A stretch of DNA of 64,000 nt from Liopterus haemorrhoidalis. Its lineage: Eukaryota; Arthropoda; Insecta; Coleoptera; Dytiscidae. Position 1 is the first letter of the stretch, and the number at the start of each line of letters is the position of its first letter. Under the pieces are notes generated by a model that saw nothing but the letters and a program-made list of their open reading frames with translations, did no database searches and had not been told where the DNA came from. Positions 12,400-25,355 of the stretch are shown piece by piece. Position numbers and translations under genes: made by a program. The DNA is taken from positions 54,903,381 to 54,967,380 of the forward strand of contig OZ020611.1 in assembly GCA_963971575.1 (NCBI GenBank), in the 5' to 3' direction.

Positions 12400-14383
12400 A
12401 GTACCTGGAGCCACAGGAGTCTCTGCGCTTATTACTGGCGCGAAATTCAAAATTATAGTTAAATAAATATAAATAATGTACTGTACCGTAAACGAATGTA
12501 TGATATTTCAGCTAGAACTGTAACATTTTTGAAAGATAATTTTTTGGAAGCGAGACATGTATTTATATAAAAATGGAGAGATAGGTTACTCCAGGTCTCA
12601 CTTGGAGAATGACCTTGACTTTCATCATTAGCACGTATAAAAGTGTTTATTACACCGTTTAAAATACATTATATTTACACTGCAGGATTTAGCAGCAAAA
12701 ATATAAGCACTTTTGTAATACAAAATAAAACTAAAAATATTTTGGAATCGTTGTATTACTTTTTCATTAAATATAATGTTCTTAATTTTGTTTGGGATAT
12801 CAAATAAAAGCTCTCGATGCGTAGATTAAAGATAAAATAATAATTTTTTAGTTATTCTGATCCAGTTTTGGCTAAAATATGTATGTAAAAAAACTTCCCT
12901 ATTTTTCAATACTATTTTCTAAAGGGCTGGCTTAAAAATCTGGAAAAAAACCAGAGTAATACACATTGATGTGAATGGGAATAGTAAGCTCGAAATTATT
13001 GATCAGATATTTTTTTCGAATTTATCAAATTTTCTTAAATTAATTATTTTTTACAAATGTAACATTTTTTTAAATCATTTTATTTTTAGGAGAATTTTAT
13101 CAAAAATTTGTTGTCTCCAATTTGTCAAGGGAGCTGGGAAATGCGCTCTAAATTTTTGAACAGTTATTTTTTCAAAAATTATTAAAATTTTGTATTGTAT
13201 ATAATTTTTTTGTATAGTTTTGATGCGCATTTATTGAAATCATTAAGTCCGTTCTACATTATGCTTATTTCAATACTTTTTTCAATACTATCCAATTCTG
13301 ACGTATTTCAACTTTTGATACTACAGAATATAGTGGGGGAAAAATAAGAGACAGCGATACCTTCCATCTTTTATAACTTTGTGATACTCTTCACTGCCAA
13401 CTTAAAAAAATTTAGGTTCAGGTGACAGACAACAGTTTGGTCATAGAACCAATTCTAGTAACCAATTTATAAATACTGTTTAATTGTGCTAAGTTTATAT
13501 TTAATTATATGTTCTAAATAAACTTCTTATCAACTTAATAAACTTCTAAAAGTTAAGTTGTAAACAAAAACTAAAAAGTTGGTAGTTGGTACGATTGAGA
13601 TGTATAGAAAAATAAAACTGTCATCCATAAATTTGACCAGAGGTAGTTTTGAAAATAGTGTAGTTTGTAGTGTAGCATCGAAAGTTGGAAGGAAGTATTG
13701 TGTTTCACATTATACTTTTTACGTCAGTACTAAGCAAAAAATCTGTAGTGCTACGCAAAAAAGTATAATGTAGAACGAACTTTAGAATCGTAGATTAAGG
13801 AACTGAATTTTTTTACCGCGGTTTTTGTTAAATAAGGGGTCGGTATGAAAAAATTTAGAGTAATACACATTGATGTACAAAAAAATAGTACAAACGAAAT
13901 TTTTGATGTGATTTTTTGTGACAAAAAATAGTGATTTTTTGGGTAGTTGATAAATTTATTACTTTTTAAATTCAGCACTGCGAGATAACAAAAAAAATCT
14001 GAAAACCGAAGCCTGGATAAAGGAAAGTAATTGATAAATAACGAAATAGTACAAACGTAATTTTTGAGGAAAAAAGAAACATATCTACGTAACTGTAATA
14101 AAACATTTATAATCAATGGAAGGAATAATGTTAATTTTTCCAAAACATTTCCAAATTCCATTTTGTATTAAAAAATTTGAAAATTTCACGAAAAAATTCG
14201 TTCAAAAGCCATAAATTCAGCCAATGTTGTTATGTCTTCCAAAAGTGCTCATTGTTAAAATGTCGCCTAAAAATTAGTTATGCCTAAAAATGCTAAACCT
14301 AAAAACTTTAAACTCAAAATATAAAAAAAATAACAATCAAAATATAAACGCGTGCGTTTCTGATATTTCTTGTAACTTGATAC

Positions 14384-14484
14384 CTCAAAAGCCTTAAGAC
14401 TAGACTGTCTTTCAAGGTCAAATTTGTCTCCTTCAAGACCGCAAATTCTTTGCCAGTATTCTGAGCAAATTGTTTGAAGTTCCG
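14384..14484 (-). CDS. wupA: wupA mutually exclusive exon, version B
   Basis: A 101-nt alternative exon of troponin I. The minus-strand acceptor is a strong pyrimidine tract (GGTTGTTTTTTAG|CG) and the donor is TTTGAG|GTATCA. The junction codon GCG gives Ala, then ELQTICSEYWQRI, CGLEGDKFDLER, QSSLKAFE. ELQ.IC.EY..RI recalls the Drosophila TnI sequence following the same constant exon (family recollection). The end QSSLKAFE lacks most of the basic residues found in versions D and A. Length, reading phase and donor (GAG|GTAT) are identical to the other three versions. It is about 5.4 kb from version C, across an intron carrying a minisatellite-filled hAT-like element. Confidence 0.94.
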
Positions 14485-15229
14485 CTAAAAAACAACCAAA
14501 ATTCTTCTGTTAAACTCCAGATTTTGAGGAGGAGCTGACTGCGCATCATTCGATGATTTCTTATTTATTTTTCTGTGTTACAGAGTCTTTATTGCTGAGT
14601 AAATGTATCTTTAAATCTTTAAACATATTTTCTCATTTTGTATATCCAGATTTATGAAATATTTCTTTTATTGTGTTAAATTTGTATTTCTTAACTCAGC
14701 ATAATATGCCTTTCGTACAATTCCAGTGTATTTTGTAAACATAGTGTTGAGTTTCATCTGTTGAGTTCATATTTTTGACATCGCTATTTGGTGTATTCGT
14801 TTTAGTTTTCGTGAATGAGAATTAATGTATTTTCTTTGAAAATTATGAAATTGTAGTATAATTCTTATACTTTGAATTGTCGACAATTTAATTTTGTGAA
14901 ACAAGCTTTCAGATAAAAAAATATTCATCAAGACTATTACATATTTATTACAATGACTGCAGTTTTGACAAAGGGAAAAAATTATTAAATTACAAATATA
15001 ACTCAAGATATCTGTATAAATTAGTAAATGAATAATAAACATCATATTTTAAAGTAAAGACTTTTGAACTTATTAGACTTAAAACATGAGCTAAAATGGA
15101 TTATTTATTGCATTATAAATATTAGATATTTTCAAAGCCTACCGCAGGGGGGGGGGTTCGATGGTATCCGGCATAAAAATATTATTTGGTAGCATATATT
15201 TTAGCAGTATAACATTTATATACGGTTAG

Positions 15230-16463
15230 CAGAGCTGGGCCAAACACTCAGTAATAGTATTTCAAATATGTAGTAGCCAATACCTATTAAAGTATTTGAA
15301 ATACTAGTAAAATATTTGAAATACTAGGAAATATTTGAAATAATAGAAAAATATTTGAAATACTAAGAAATATTTGAAATATGTACTAGGGAAATATTTG
15401 AAATACTAGGGAAATATTTCAAATATGTACTAGGGAAATATTAGGAAATATTTGAAATAATTGAAATAATAGAGAAATATCTGAAATACTACGAAATATT
15501 TGAAATACTAGGAAAATATTTGAAATACTACGAAATATTTGAAATATGTACTAGGAAATATTTGAAATACTCCGAAATATTTGAAATATGTACTAGGAAA
15601 TATTTGAAATATTAGAGAAATATTTGAAATACTATGGAAATATTTTAAATATGTACTAAGGAAATATTTGAAATACTAGGGAAATATTTCAAATATGTAC
15701 TAGGCAAATATTTGAAATAATAGAGAAATATTTGAAATAATAGGGAAATATTTGAAATAATAGTAAAATATTTGAAATACTAAGAAATATTTGAAATATG
15801 TACTAGGAAATATTTGAAATATTAGGGAAATAATAGGGAGATATTTGAAATAGTGAAATATTTTAAATATTAGGAAATACTTGGAATATTAACTAATAAA
15901 ATATTTTAAATACTAGGAAAATATTTTAAATACTAATAAAGTATTTGAAATATTAGGAAATATTTGAAACACTAGAAAAATATTTGAAATACTAGGAAAA
16001 TATTTGAAATACTAAGAAAATATTTGAAATACTAAGAAAATATTTTAAATACTACGAAATATTTGAAATACTAGGGAAATATTTGAAGTATTAGGAAATA
16101 TTTGAAACATTACTAGGGAGATATTTGAAATAAGGAAATATTTGAAGTACTAGGGAAACATTTGAAATATTAACTAAGAAAATATTTGAAATGCCAGGAA
16201 AATATTTGAAATATTACGAAATATTTGAAATATGTTCCAGGGAAATATTTGAAATATTTACTAAGAAAATATTTGAAATACTAGGAAAATATTTGAAATA
16301 CTAGGAAAATATTTGAAATATTTGAAATACTAAGGAAATAATTGAAATATTAGAAAATAATTGAAACGTATACTAGGGAGATATTTGAAATACACTAATT
16401 CAAATACGACTAAGTAATTGAAATACTTTTTCAAATACTTTATTTCAAATATTCCTAGCTCTG
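15230..16463. mobile_element. hAT-like element filled with a ~20-bp minisatellite
   Basis: Ends CAGAGCTGGG and, inverted, CAGAGCTAGG; flanks ACGGTTAG / TCGATTAG (6 of 8). From about 15285 to 16395 the interior is dozens of degenerate copies of GAAATATTTGAAATACTAGG with variants such as TATGTACTAGG. No coding capacity. Confidence 0.75.
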
Positions 16464-17921
16464 TCGATTAGATTACAAAAATATGGGAAAAGATATTTTA
16501 CTCCTATTAGTATGTTTAATAAAGTAATCAGTGCAAATAAAAATGAACAAAATGTTTAAACATTTTACTTATTATTTTTGGTCAGAATGCAATAGTTAAT
16601 ATTAATTATATCATGTTTATTATATCCATTGAAAAATAAAATGGAGGATAATTTCAAATCAAATGATAAATATTTTAATGTATTATTGTTAAACCAAATC
16701 TTGTAAGTTTTTGCAAAAAACAGAATTTGTTGCGACTTAAAGGGAAATATGTAACTTCGAAGTTCATCCGCTCTGCAATCTTTTTACTTTTTTTAAACAT
16801 AATCACGTATTCTGCCAGAATAAAACATGTTTCGATGCTGTCTGGTTTAGAGTCGCCATTTTTTAATATTATCAGTAACTTTCAGATTTCGCTCTGTCAT
16901 AGTCCTTCTAATTTTTTTATTTAATTGATAAAAAATATAATAATCTACCTTTGAAAGGACAATTGCCAGAATATAAAAATATTGTTTAAAAACACGTATA
17001 AGAAATTATACTACTAATTCATAATTTAAAAACGGTCCTTATATTTTAGGTTTCATATCCAAAACCCTACGGTGCTAACCAAAATTTCTACTGGTAGCTA
17101 GTCCTAATTACAGTGCTACACCAAATCTACTTACCAAAAATAAAATACAAAACTAAATAAAAGGACCTAAATACAAACTCCTCGTGTTTTCCAATCTGTG
17201 TTTATAACAAGGTTGGGGTATGTTTGGGGGGAAATTCTTTTTGGGAGGGTAACTGGGGGGATACAAAAGCGTAAATAAGCACAAGCCGTAAAGATAAGTA
17301 TAGAATAAGATTTTGAAAAACGTTTTCGAAAAGTTAATACGAACAAAATACGGCTTTATTATTTTATTTACATTTAAATGCAATAGTTGGAGGGCTTATA
17401 GGCTTTTTTTTAGTCTACCAGTGCTCGGTTATATAATTTGTGCGATAGTAACATTATAGGCTGTGCATAAAAATTTCAGCAGCTTTTTGAAAAAATAACT
17501 TGTGTTTTCTAGTTTCATTGGAAAATTGAAGAGATTTAAGACAAACTAAAAGTTTGTTTATCGTGGTTGGTACGAAACATTTTTATTTTTGGCACGTTAA
17601 ATGTTATTTCGGATTTCGTCATAATCAAACTAAATAATGTTTTGATAAAAAAGTTTCGGCTTTTGGCATTTTGAAAATATTCAGGCGATACTATTGATAA
17701 TGACATAATTGTGGAAATGCTAGTAACAAGTGATATCGATTAAATTTTTAAAAAATTCGACTCTCACCATTGTGAAATCTTTTGTTTTTTCTAAATTTTC
17801 GTTTTTAGCCATTGGCAAAATCTTAATGTTTTGAATTTGAACCTAAAATTTTCACTATTGCTTTTGACAAATCACTAGTTTCTGTGTTTTGAGACAATGA
17901 AACCCATACTTAGCCTGTATC

Positions 17922-18023
17922 TAAGGCCGGTTTCTAAAAGCTTAGTTAACTATAACCAAATAGTTAGCAAATGGTTGCTATTAAGATTATACTCGGCTAA
18001 GCTTTCAAAAACCGACCCTAATA
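17922..18023. repeat. short palindromic repeat
   Basis: AGGCCGGTTTCTAAAAGCTT at the left and, inverted, AGGGTCGGTTTTTGAAAGCTT-like sequence at the right. The 99-residue plus-strand frame starting at 17897 runs through it and is not believed to be a gene. Confidence 0.6.
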
Positions 18024-19010
18024 CAATATTTTTAAAATGTAACTCAAAATATGATGTAAAATGTGTCTTTCAAACCACTCTCCAAATTTACCAAAAAATG
18101 TACTACTTAAAATGTCATTTTACTGGTTTTAAATGTAAGAACAGTTTTATATTTGAGTCAGTAGGTTCAATAATAGGAATACAACGCGGCTTTTAGAGTT
18201 ATGCATTAAAAATATTGCACATAAAAGCAATATCACTAAATTAGGCTTTGTTAACTATAAATTATTTTAAAATTGTCGATTTAAAAGCGTAATGTATGTA
18301 GGTTTCGCCCAATATGCATTTCTTTCGACCATAAAATTTAGACCAAATTTAGTTGAATCAATTTATTTATTTATTTTTTTAATTCAAAGATAAAGATTTA
18401 CCCCGGTGTGTCCGTGTGTAATATTTTGTTTGATTTTTAATTTTTAATTTTACAATTACCTAAATTTTATCTAACATTACTCTGTTAATCTTGAGTTATC
18501 TTACATTAACTCAAGGGAACAAAAGATAGTACTTTTATGTTTAAAATAAATCCTTGATTGTAAAATTTAATAAATGTTAAATTTTTTAATTGCTACCAAT
18601 TATGCCCCCACAACCGAAACACTATTTATATGAAAAACAAGTATTTATGTCACAAATATACTACAGTTAATGATCCTAGCGACACACCGGCATTGGTCCC
18701 CCCCAAATTGCTATGACCCCCAGTTGGTGTCCCCAGAAATGCTTGAAAAATATGTGTGGGCAAAAAAGATCTGTTTTTTAACGAGTTCATCACTTTTATT
18801 TTAGAAAGAAGTAAGGACCTTCTTGTCATCACTTGTTTTAGAAATGAGTACAAAATGATGCCCTCCTCAAATATTTCCTGCCTCCCGCCTACATTATAAG
18901 AGCTAGCGCCACCACTGCATACCGGCAACAATTCTCATCTTCAAACTAAAAAGAAATCAGATTGAGCCGACTATATTTGGTCTAAATTCTATGGCCGAAA
19001 CAAATGAATA

Positions 19011-19181
19011 GGTCTGTTCTTTTCGCTACCTTGCGTCCTACTGCAAGATGCCGCTGTATTGACGCGGCGTTAAATTTATTACTGCGGCTGTAAGAATTTA
19101 AGTCAAACTGCCAATTCAAACGAACAGAAAATATTGACGCCGCCGTAAACCGTAGACGCAAGGTGGCGAAAAGAACAGACC
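19011..19181. repeat. TIR MITE
   Basis: 171 bp with inverted ends GGTCTGTTCTTTTCGC and strong secondary inverse matches (CTTGCG, GCGGC). Likely target TA. Confidence 0.8.
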
Positions 19182-19863
19182 TTATGTTTATGTTGCGCGA
19201 AACCTAGGTACATTACCCTCTAGAACAGTCTAATAAAAATGTGGAATTATTATGTAATAATTCTTAGCTGTCGAAATTTTTATTTAAAAGAACTTTCTGA
19301 ATAACTAACTATTTTATTTTGTTTTGTTACTTAATTTTTTGATATAGTATATTCGATTGAATTCTGCATTTTTAAATAGTCTGATGCGTTTTTGTTAAGA
19401 CTTAGATAAATTAACCATTGTATACTAGTAATATTGATATAAACTACTAGTGATTGACATCGGTTGCCCATGGGCCAGGTCCATCACGCCAACTGATTTT
19501 AACACGATTTCGGAAAACATTTAATTAACTAGTTTTTGAATTATATCTATCTTGTAAAATCTTACTTTCTAAATGATCAATATTTACTTATATTTGGTTT
19601 TAAAAATCACTCTTCTAAAAATTACTATTGAATATGATATTAAATTATGAAGGTATTAATCTTAAGTATCAATAACCATTTTTTGAAGTATTTGGTGAGT
19701 TTAGTATATCTTTGATATAATCTCAGCATTTTCCAAGTTAACAATAAACACAGTTAATTTTTCAAATATCGCGCGCGTAAAAGGGTGGTGAATAATGGCT
19801 ATTTCTGCGTGATAATATCATCTATCCAAGCGCATTGGATATGCTAGACATCCACTTGGATAC

Positions 19864-19964
19864 CTCAAGAGATTTGAAGTCCACTTCGACTTCTTTGTCG
19901 TATTTCTGGCTTTCCAATTCTGCTATACGCTTGTGGTATGCGATACAGTATTCTTTTAATTTGG
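19864..19964 (-). CDS. wupA: wupA mutually exclusive exon, version C
   Basis: A 101-nt alternative exon of troponin I, between acceptor CCTATTGTAG|CC and donor CTTGAG|GTATCC on the minus strand. The junction codon GCC gives Ala, followed by KLKEYCIAYHKRI, AELESQKYDKEV, EVDFKSLE. It aligns position by position with the three other versions and keeps the AYHKRI..LE..KYD core and the final Glu. Its C-terminal third (EVDFKSLE) departs from the usual basic RKDFE/RKDWE ending, so this isoform would be less positively charged there. The spacing to version D is about 3.7 kb and to B about 5.4 kb. No stop, frameshift or splice-site defect is visible, so it looks functional. Confidence 0.93.
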
Positions 19965-22900
19965 CTACAATAGGATAGTATACAGATAAGATATGTACAG
20001 TTCGGTATTTTAATGGCTTTATGAACAGAGTATATATTGGTGTTCACAAAAAGTTACTTTTTTAAATAGTTTTTTGAAAATCATCAACTATTTTGAATTT
20101 GGACATCAAAAATTTGTTATTTGATCAAATATTTTTTGACAAGTAAAAATGCAATTTCCTTAAAGCCACATGGCTCTAATAGCCTTAAATGCGCAAAAAT
20201 ATATCGTTAAATTGCCGTTTTCAACGTAGTTAAATAAATAAATTTATGAAAACGCAAAACGTATTTTTTACAAAGAAAAAATTTGACAAAAGTTTATCTG
20301 TTATTAGGCGCTAATAGCCATATACGCTCTGCGACAAAAACATTTTTATTAACACGTGTAAAGAAACAATGCATCAGCCGTTTTTTTAAATCTTTTGTTT
20401 CATAGCCTTGACAGACGAGTGTAGCTATCAATACTTTAATAATTAATTAATATTTTAAAGGGTTCCGTGAACATCAAAAGTTTAAAAACCACTTCATTAG
20501 AAGACATCAATCAATCAAAATTTTTGTTCCTAAATTCGAGAGCCGACAGAATTGTGAAACTGCGAATAGAATATTGGTTCCTCACACCTTGATGTTATTA
20601 ATAATTACAAGTCTTAGTCGATCTTCGAACTTGGGACTTTAGTAAACGAAACTACCTCTGCAAAATTTGTAATGCGTCAGTTGATTCCAATAAAATATTA
20701 ATAATTGGTAGCTATTAAATATTTTTAATTATGAATACTCAATTGATGGTGATAATGGTACCAAATTCCTAGAACCAATTTACTTTTTAAACTATCAAAT
20801 TTTGACTCAACAAATAGAAAATTTTATAAGCATTTGTCGTCTGTCTTGGCTATAAGTATATTTTTTTACATAAGCTATCTAGCGCATATCTGCTCAATAT
20901 TTAATTGAGAGAACAGTCAAATGCTAATAGCCCTAAATGCTGTACTTCTAAATCTATTCCAATTCATGTTACTATCAACAAATATCTAAAAATTCTTCAT
21001 TTAGTAAAATGATTTAAAAATTGCATTATTTCTTGCAAAAAAATAATAAAAAAGCGTCGCTTATATTTCAAAAATTAGTTATATATCTTTAGTTAGCGAT
21101 GAAAAGCAAAAAAATATTTTAAAAAGTAACTCAAAAACACCTATGATTATGAAATGGTAAATGAGATATTTTTTTAAAATAATCCGAATATTCATTTTCA
21201 ATACCGTTCCTAGATACATGTTAAAACCGATGAAATTGCACATGTACGCGCTAGAGAAAAAAGCGACACATATAAGTCATTCCACAGTGATAGAAAAAAT
21301 AAAAAAAGTATATTGGTATACATTATTTCATGGTCAATATTGAAATTTTGATACCAATAAGAAAAAATTCTTTTATGTGAAGAAATATAATCGGAAAATT
21401 GTTTGTTTTAAAAGTCAAATTATGTAAAAATGTGTAAAAATATATGTTTTCAACAAAAATACGCTGAAAACGGTATGGTGTATTTACTTTCTATCCATTT
21501 TTGTTATTATATAAATATGGAGAAAGGACGTATCAAAAAATTTCGTATAGTTTTGGATAAAACCACTAATTTTCAACAATAGTTAGGAAAGCGTATAGAA
21601 AATTTTGATATTACTTTATATTTTTAATATTATTATTTTATAACTGAAAAACGAAACAAATATCTGTGATAATTGAAAAAAAAACGTAATAATTATCCAA
21701 AAATGGTAACTAAATACCATATTAAAGAATATAGGTGACCAGACATCTAATTATGGTCGCCATCAGATATTTTTTTGCTCGATTTTAAATATTCAGAAAA
21801 AGCTCAACAAAGAATATGAAACTTTGTTTAAGGTCGCGGAGAGTTCGTTAATTTTTCCCGAATTTACATTTTAAAGTCTGGTCATTTTATAAGAACTTAA
21901 ATCTGGCGTTTCTTGGTTGTTAGATTTAAAAATATTAAAAATTGACTATTATAATCTTGATTAATGAATAACTTAAAATTTAAGATGACATACTATAAAA
22001 GAAAAGCTTTAATTTAGCTGGATTTGGCTGTTAAAAATGAAAGCTATGCTCTAAAGATTGCGTATAAGTGCTGCCTTAAGGGTCTTGATCACTAAAATTG
22101 CTAAATGCTGCTAAAACTATTGTTAATTGATTGCTAAAATGTACTAAAACTAAGTTTGCTACAATCATGACTTTAAGAGGATCGTCTATAGTGCTTCAAA
22201 ATAATTCATTCTACAAGGATTATTCTATACATGTTTCATAAATAGTTTGTCTGATATTTTTTACAATGAATCGGTTATTTCGAAAAGGCCACAACTCCAG
22301 AAAAGTAAATTTTACAAGAGAACAAAACAACCTCTCCGGAGAAGTGGCCTTTTCAAAGTGAACAGAGAACAACACCTGCCTGGATTATATACCAAACAGT
22401 GGAGGCATTTTTACATGTAACAAAGCTTAAACCATATTTTAAGTCAAATGGTGATTTAACTCATTTATGCAAAAACAAGGCGAAATAACCGATTCAATTA
22501 AATTTGTTGCTATTTACAAAGCCCTTTTAAAATTATTAAAAACAACCATTGGGAGGGGTCTGGCTGTCAGTGACTATAAATCCAATCTATGCAATTTAAC
22601 AGAGAACAAATCTCAACAGGAAACGTATTAGAAAATATGACAGAAATGAATTTTTTAAATAGTCACTGAATTTATTTTGAATAATTGCGAGTGACAACGA
22701 CGAATAATCATGGCAATATAAGCTCACAACAAGAGTGTCTGCAGGAAATAAATGTTTGGAAAGTTTGAGGGTGAAAGAATCATAACGGTTGTATTCTATA
22801 GGTGTAAATTGTGAGCACTTACACTTATTTCTTTAAATTAGTACTATTTCGAAGATTTCTAGACGATCCTCTTAAGCAGTTGAACATTAGAGTAAAAATT

Positions 22901-23662
22901 AAGCCAATTCAACACTTTATTGACATTCTGGTCAATAAGATCTTTGAATTAATTCAATTTTTAATGAACTACTCTAACTATTTACACAACAAATGGGACA
23001 AAGGGGTAGAATTTAAGAAAAATATGTATCAATTTTTAAATAGGACTAAATATATATACATCTTAAAACATGAAACCTCAATGTTGTAAATTGTTTTAGA
23101 CCCTTATTTCTAAAACTATGCAGCAAGCGAATAATTACAACCAAGAGCTGTATTATAAGACAAATTCTATCTAAAATCCAAAAGTTAACTATAACAAATC
23201 AAAATTTTACTAAAATGGTTTAAGTATTATATGCTACGAAAAATGTCTCGAAGAACTCTTGTTATTAGCGAAGCATAATCGTTGATATTCGACGTATATG
23301 GATATATATGTATGTATATATATGATCTGTGAAAAACCAGAAGCAATTTATTTCAATTATGAAAATATTTTTTATATAAAGTGCCAATTAGTAACTCTAC
23401 TTCTCGTTAGAGTATGTTCTAGTATTTTTTTGGTTTTCATTATTGATTTTATAAAAAATATTTTTATAATTAAATAAATTGAACATGGTTTTATTAATTG
23501 TTTTTCTTCAACGTGTCCGATTATAGTTTTTCACAAAAAAAGTCAAAAATAAAAAATAAAAATCACTATTTACAAATAGATTCACGTGGATTAACTTGTA
23601 AGAAAAAGAAGAGAGATAGAAAAACGCGGTTAATCGTAGTTAATATTCAGTTATTTTTATAC
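19965..23662 (-). other. wupA: wupA intron between alternative exons D and C
   Basis: 3.7 kb. It contains a TIR-bearing MITE (22268-22495) and otherwise AT-rich sequence. I scanned for a fifth exon with the LE..K[YFW]D core ending GAG|GT and found none. Confidence 0.8.
22268..22495. repeat. TIR MITE
   Basis: Exact 15-bp inverted ends GAATCGGTTATTTCG. Near the left end GAAAAGGCCAC pairs with GTGGCCTTTTC about 70 bp further in. Flanking AAT on both sides. Confidence 0.8.
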
Positions 23663-23763
23663 CTCGAAGTCTTTCCTTTTAACGACGTATTCCAGATCGT
23701 ATTTATGATCTTCCAAATTCACAATTCTATCATGATATGCTCTTAGAACTGCCTTAATAGAAT
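23663..23763 (-). CDS. wupA: wupA mutually exclusive exon, version D (first in order)
   Basis: A 101-nt alternative exon of troponin I. Minus-strand acceptor TTACACAG|AT and donor TTCGAG|GTATAA bound 33 codons plus two junction bases: GAT (Asp) is completed by the G from the previous exon, then SIKAVLRAYHDRI, VNLEDHKYDLEY, VVKRKDFE. The pattern xYHxRIxxLExxKYDLExxVxRKDFE is the insect TnI exon-6 signature. It aligns without gaps to the three other versions at 19864, 14384 and 10628, each exactly 101 nt with the same phases. Drosophila wupA also has four alternative exons here, used in a muscle-type-specific way; which muscle uses this version cannot be told from sequence. The exon is too short for a 60-aa ORF filter. 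Confidence 0.94.
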
Positions 23764-25355
23764 CTGTGTAACAAAGTTTTGTTATGACGGGTGTAAAACG
23801 TATTGAATCGTGTTATCGGATAATTAAATATGATTTTTGGATTAATGCATTATTTGTGAAGTTGTGTCTTAACGAATTCTTCACAAAAAAAAACAATATT
23901 TAGTATTTAAATTTGCTAAAAATAGGAGATAAAAAAATTATATTATATGTCTTTTGTCAATCATGGTCCTTAAAGATGTGATCAAAATAAAGAGAAAAGT
24001 ATGACCAAAAAAGAAACTAGAAAGAAAATTATTTGACTCGCGGAGGAGTATAATTCTTTCTGCTACAATAAATAGATTCAAAATGCTTTAGCAGCACATA
24101 GAGTAGAAAAGGAAGGTCTCTTGGACTACAGAACTTCATGAAAGCCACATACTCAACGTCGCATTTCAATCGTTTCCGAAAGATTTAAAAAAAGGACAGA
24201 TAATTATAAATATAAAAATACCAGAAAATAATTTTATGACTCATATGACTCATGTTCATTTATAAATGATCAAAAACAGAGCAGAAGGTACAGGGAAAAG
24301 ATTATTGAGTTTGCTAGGCTATAAATGGGTTGTTATGTCGGAATGAACAAATGAAAAATTCTGTCTTCCTCAATAAGTTCATATCACATAGAGTAAAGGA
24401 GGTAAGTTCTATTCCTCTTGACCTCTGACTATATGAAACATAATTGATGTGATTTTTTGACAGGCTTTTTCTTATAAGAAAAAATAAATATTTAAATAAT
24501 TTTTTATTTTATTTGCGGTATTTTTCTGTGTATTTTTCTTTCATTTAATGCGCAATTAATTCTAATTTAAGATTTTTATGCCATTTATTTCTTTAGAATT
24601 TAATTTAGGTATGATAGAACAATAAATTTAAGTATTATCTAGGAATGAAGTAAACCTACGAACTTAATGACAAAAAAATATAAAATTTAATATTATAAAA
24701 TCTACTTATTGTTATTTTATACATTATAACCGATCGTCATTAAATTTTCTATTTATTTGAACCATGATCGACAAGAGATTTTGTCCACAAATGTCATATA
24801 ATTCCAAATTTTCATATTGGTACATAAGAGATCTGCAAGATGGACTTGTGTGAGTGAGGTTAAAAGTTAACCCAACTAACACTGCCCAAGATTTCTAAAC
24901 CGTTTACAAACAAAATTTAAAACTGCTTTACAAAACAAAAACTGGTTATAGAAAAACTTCACCTATTAACCATTTAAGCAATGGTAGATATGTTAACCGT
25001 TTTGATATAACCGCTGGTATTTGTACAGCAGGTATTTGCAATAAACCTTCTAAGCTTGAAGTGACCAGAATTGGACATTTAGATAACATTTCCAATAAAA
25101 TAAGGTGCAGAAGAAAACCGCACCAGACCTACAACATATTTTCTATAGGTCCTTCAAGAAAATATCTACCTGTATCTATAGAAACTGTAAGGGTACATCT
25201 GGCTTAGGCTTGCATCGGACCTTGCGTAATGGAAACTAGTCTTGTTTTGCAATTTCATTAAATTTTCTTATTTTCTCATGTTTTGTATGACATTTGTGGA
25301 GTAATTGGTGTTTTTGTATGTTGTGTTTTATTTTGCCAACTGACAACGTTCTTAC
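23764..25355 (-). other. wupA: wupA intron, constant exon 3 to alternative exon D
   Basis: 1.6 kb of AT-rich intron with donor GTAAGA and acceptor TTACACAG. I saw no gene and no clear transposon border in it. Confidence 0.85.

Larger units (their letters stand above)
10729..14383 (-). other. wupA: wupA intron between alternative exons B and A
   Basis: 3.7 kb, with two palindromic MITE-like elements (11866-12089 and 12291-12399). The 136-residue minus-strand frame at 13751-14161 is rich in Phe, Leu, Ser, Tyr and Lys, typical of AT-rich non-coding DNA, and has no recognisable domain. Parts of 12770-13960 resemble the arms of the 50-54 kb inverted-repeat element. Confidence 0.8.
14485..19863 (-). 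other. wupA: wupA intron between alternative exons C and B
   Basis: 5.4 kb. It holds the minisatellite hAT-like element at 15230-16463, a short palindromic repeat at 17922-18023 and a TIR MITE at 19011-19181. ORFs at 16727, 17153, 17897 and 18650 are short, AT-rich and unlike any family I know. No further TnI exon was seen. Confidence 0.8.

Noticed and set aside
13751..14161. 136-residue minus-strand ORF
   Set aside because: Composition is what AT-rich non-coding DNA gives (Phe, Leu, Lys, Ser); no domain, no splice logic, and it lies within a troponin I intron.
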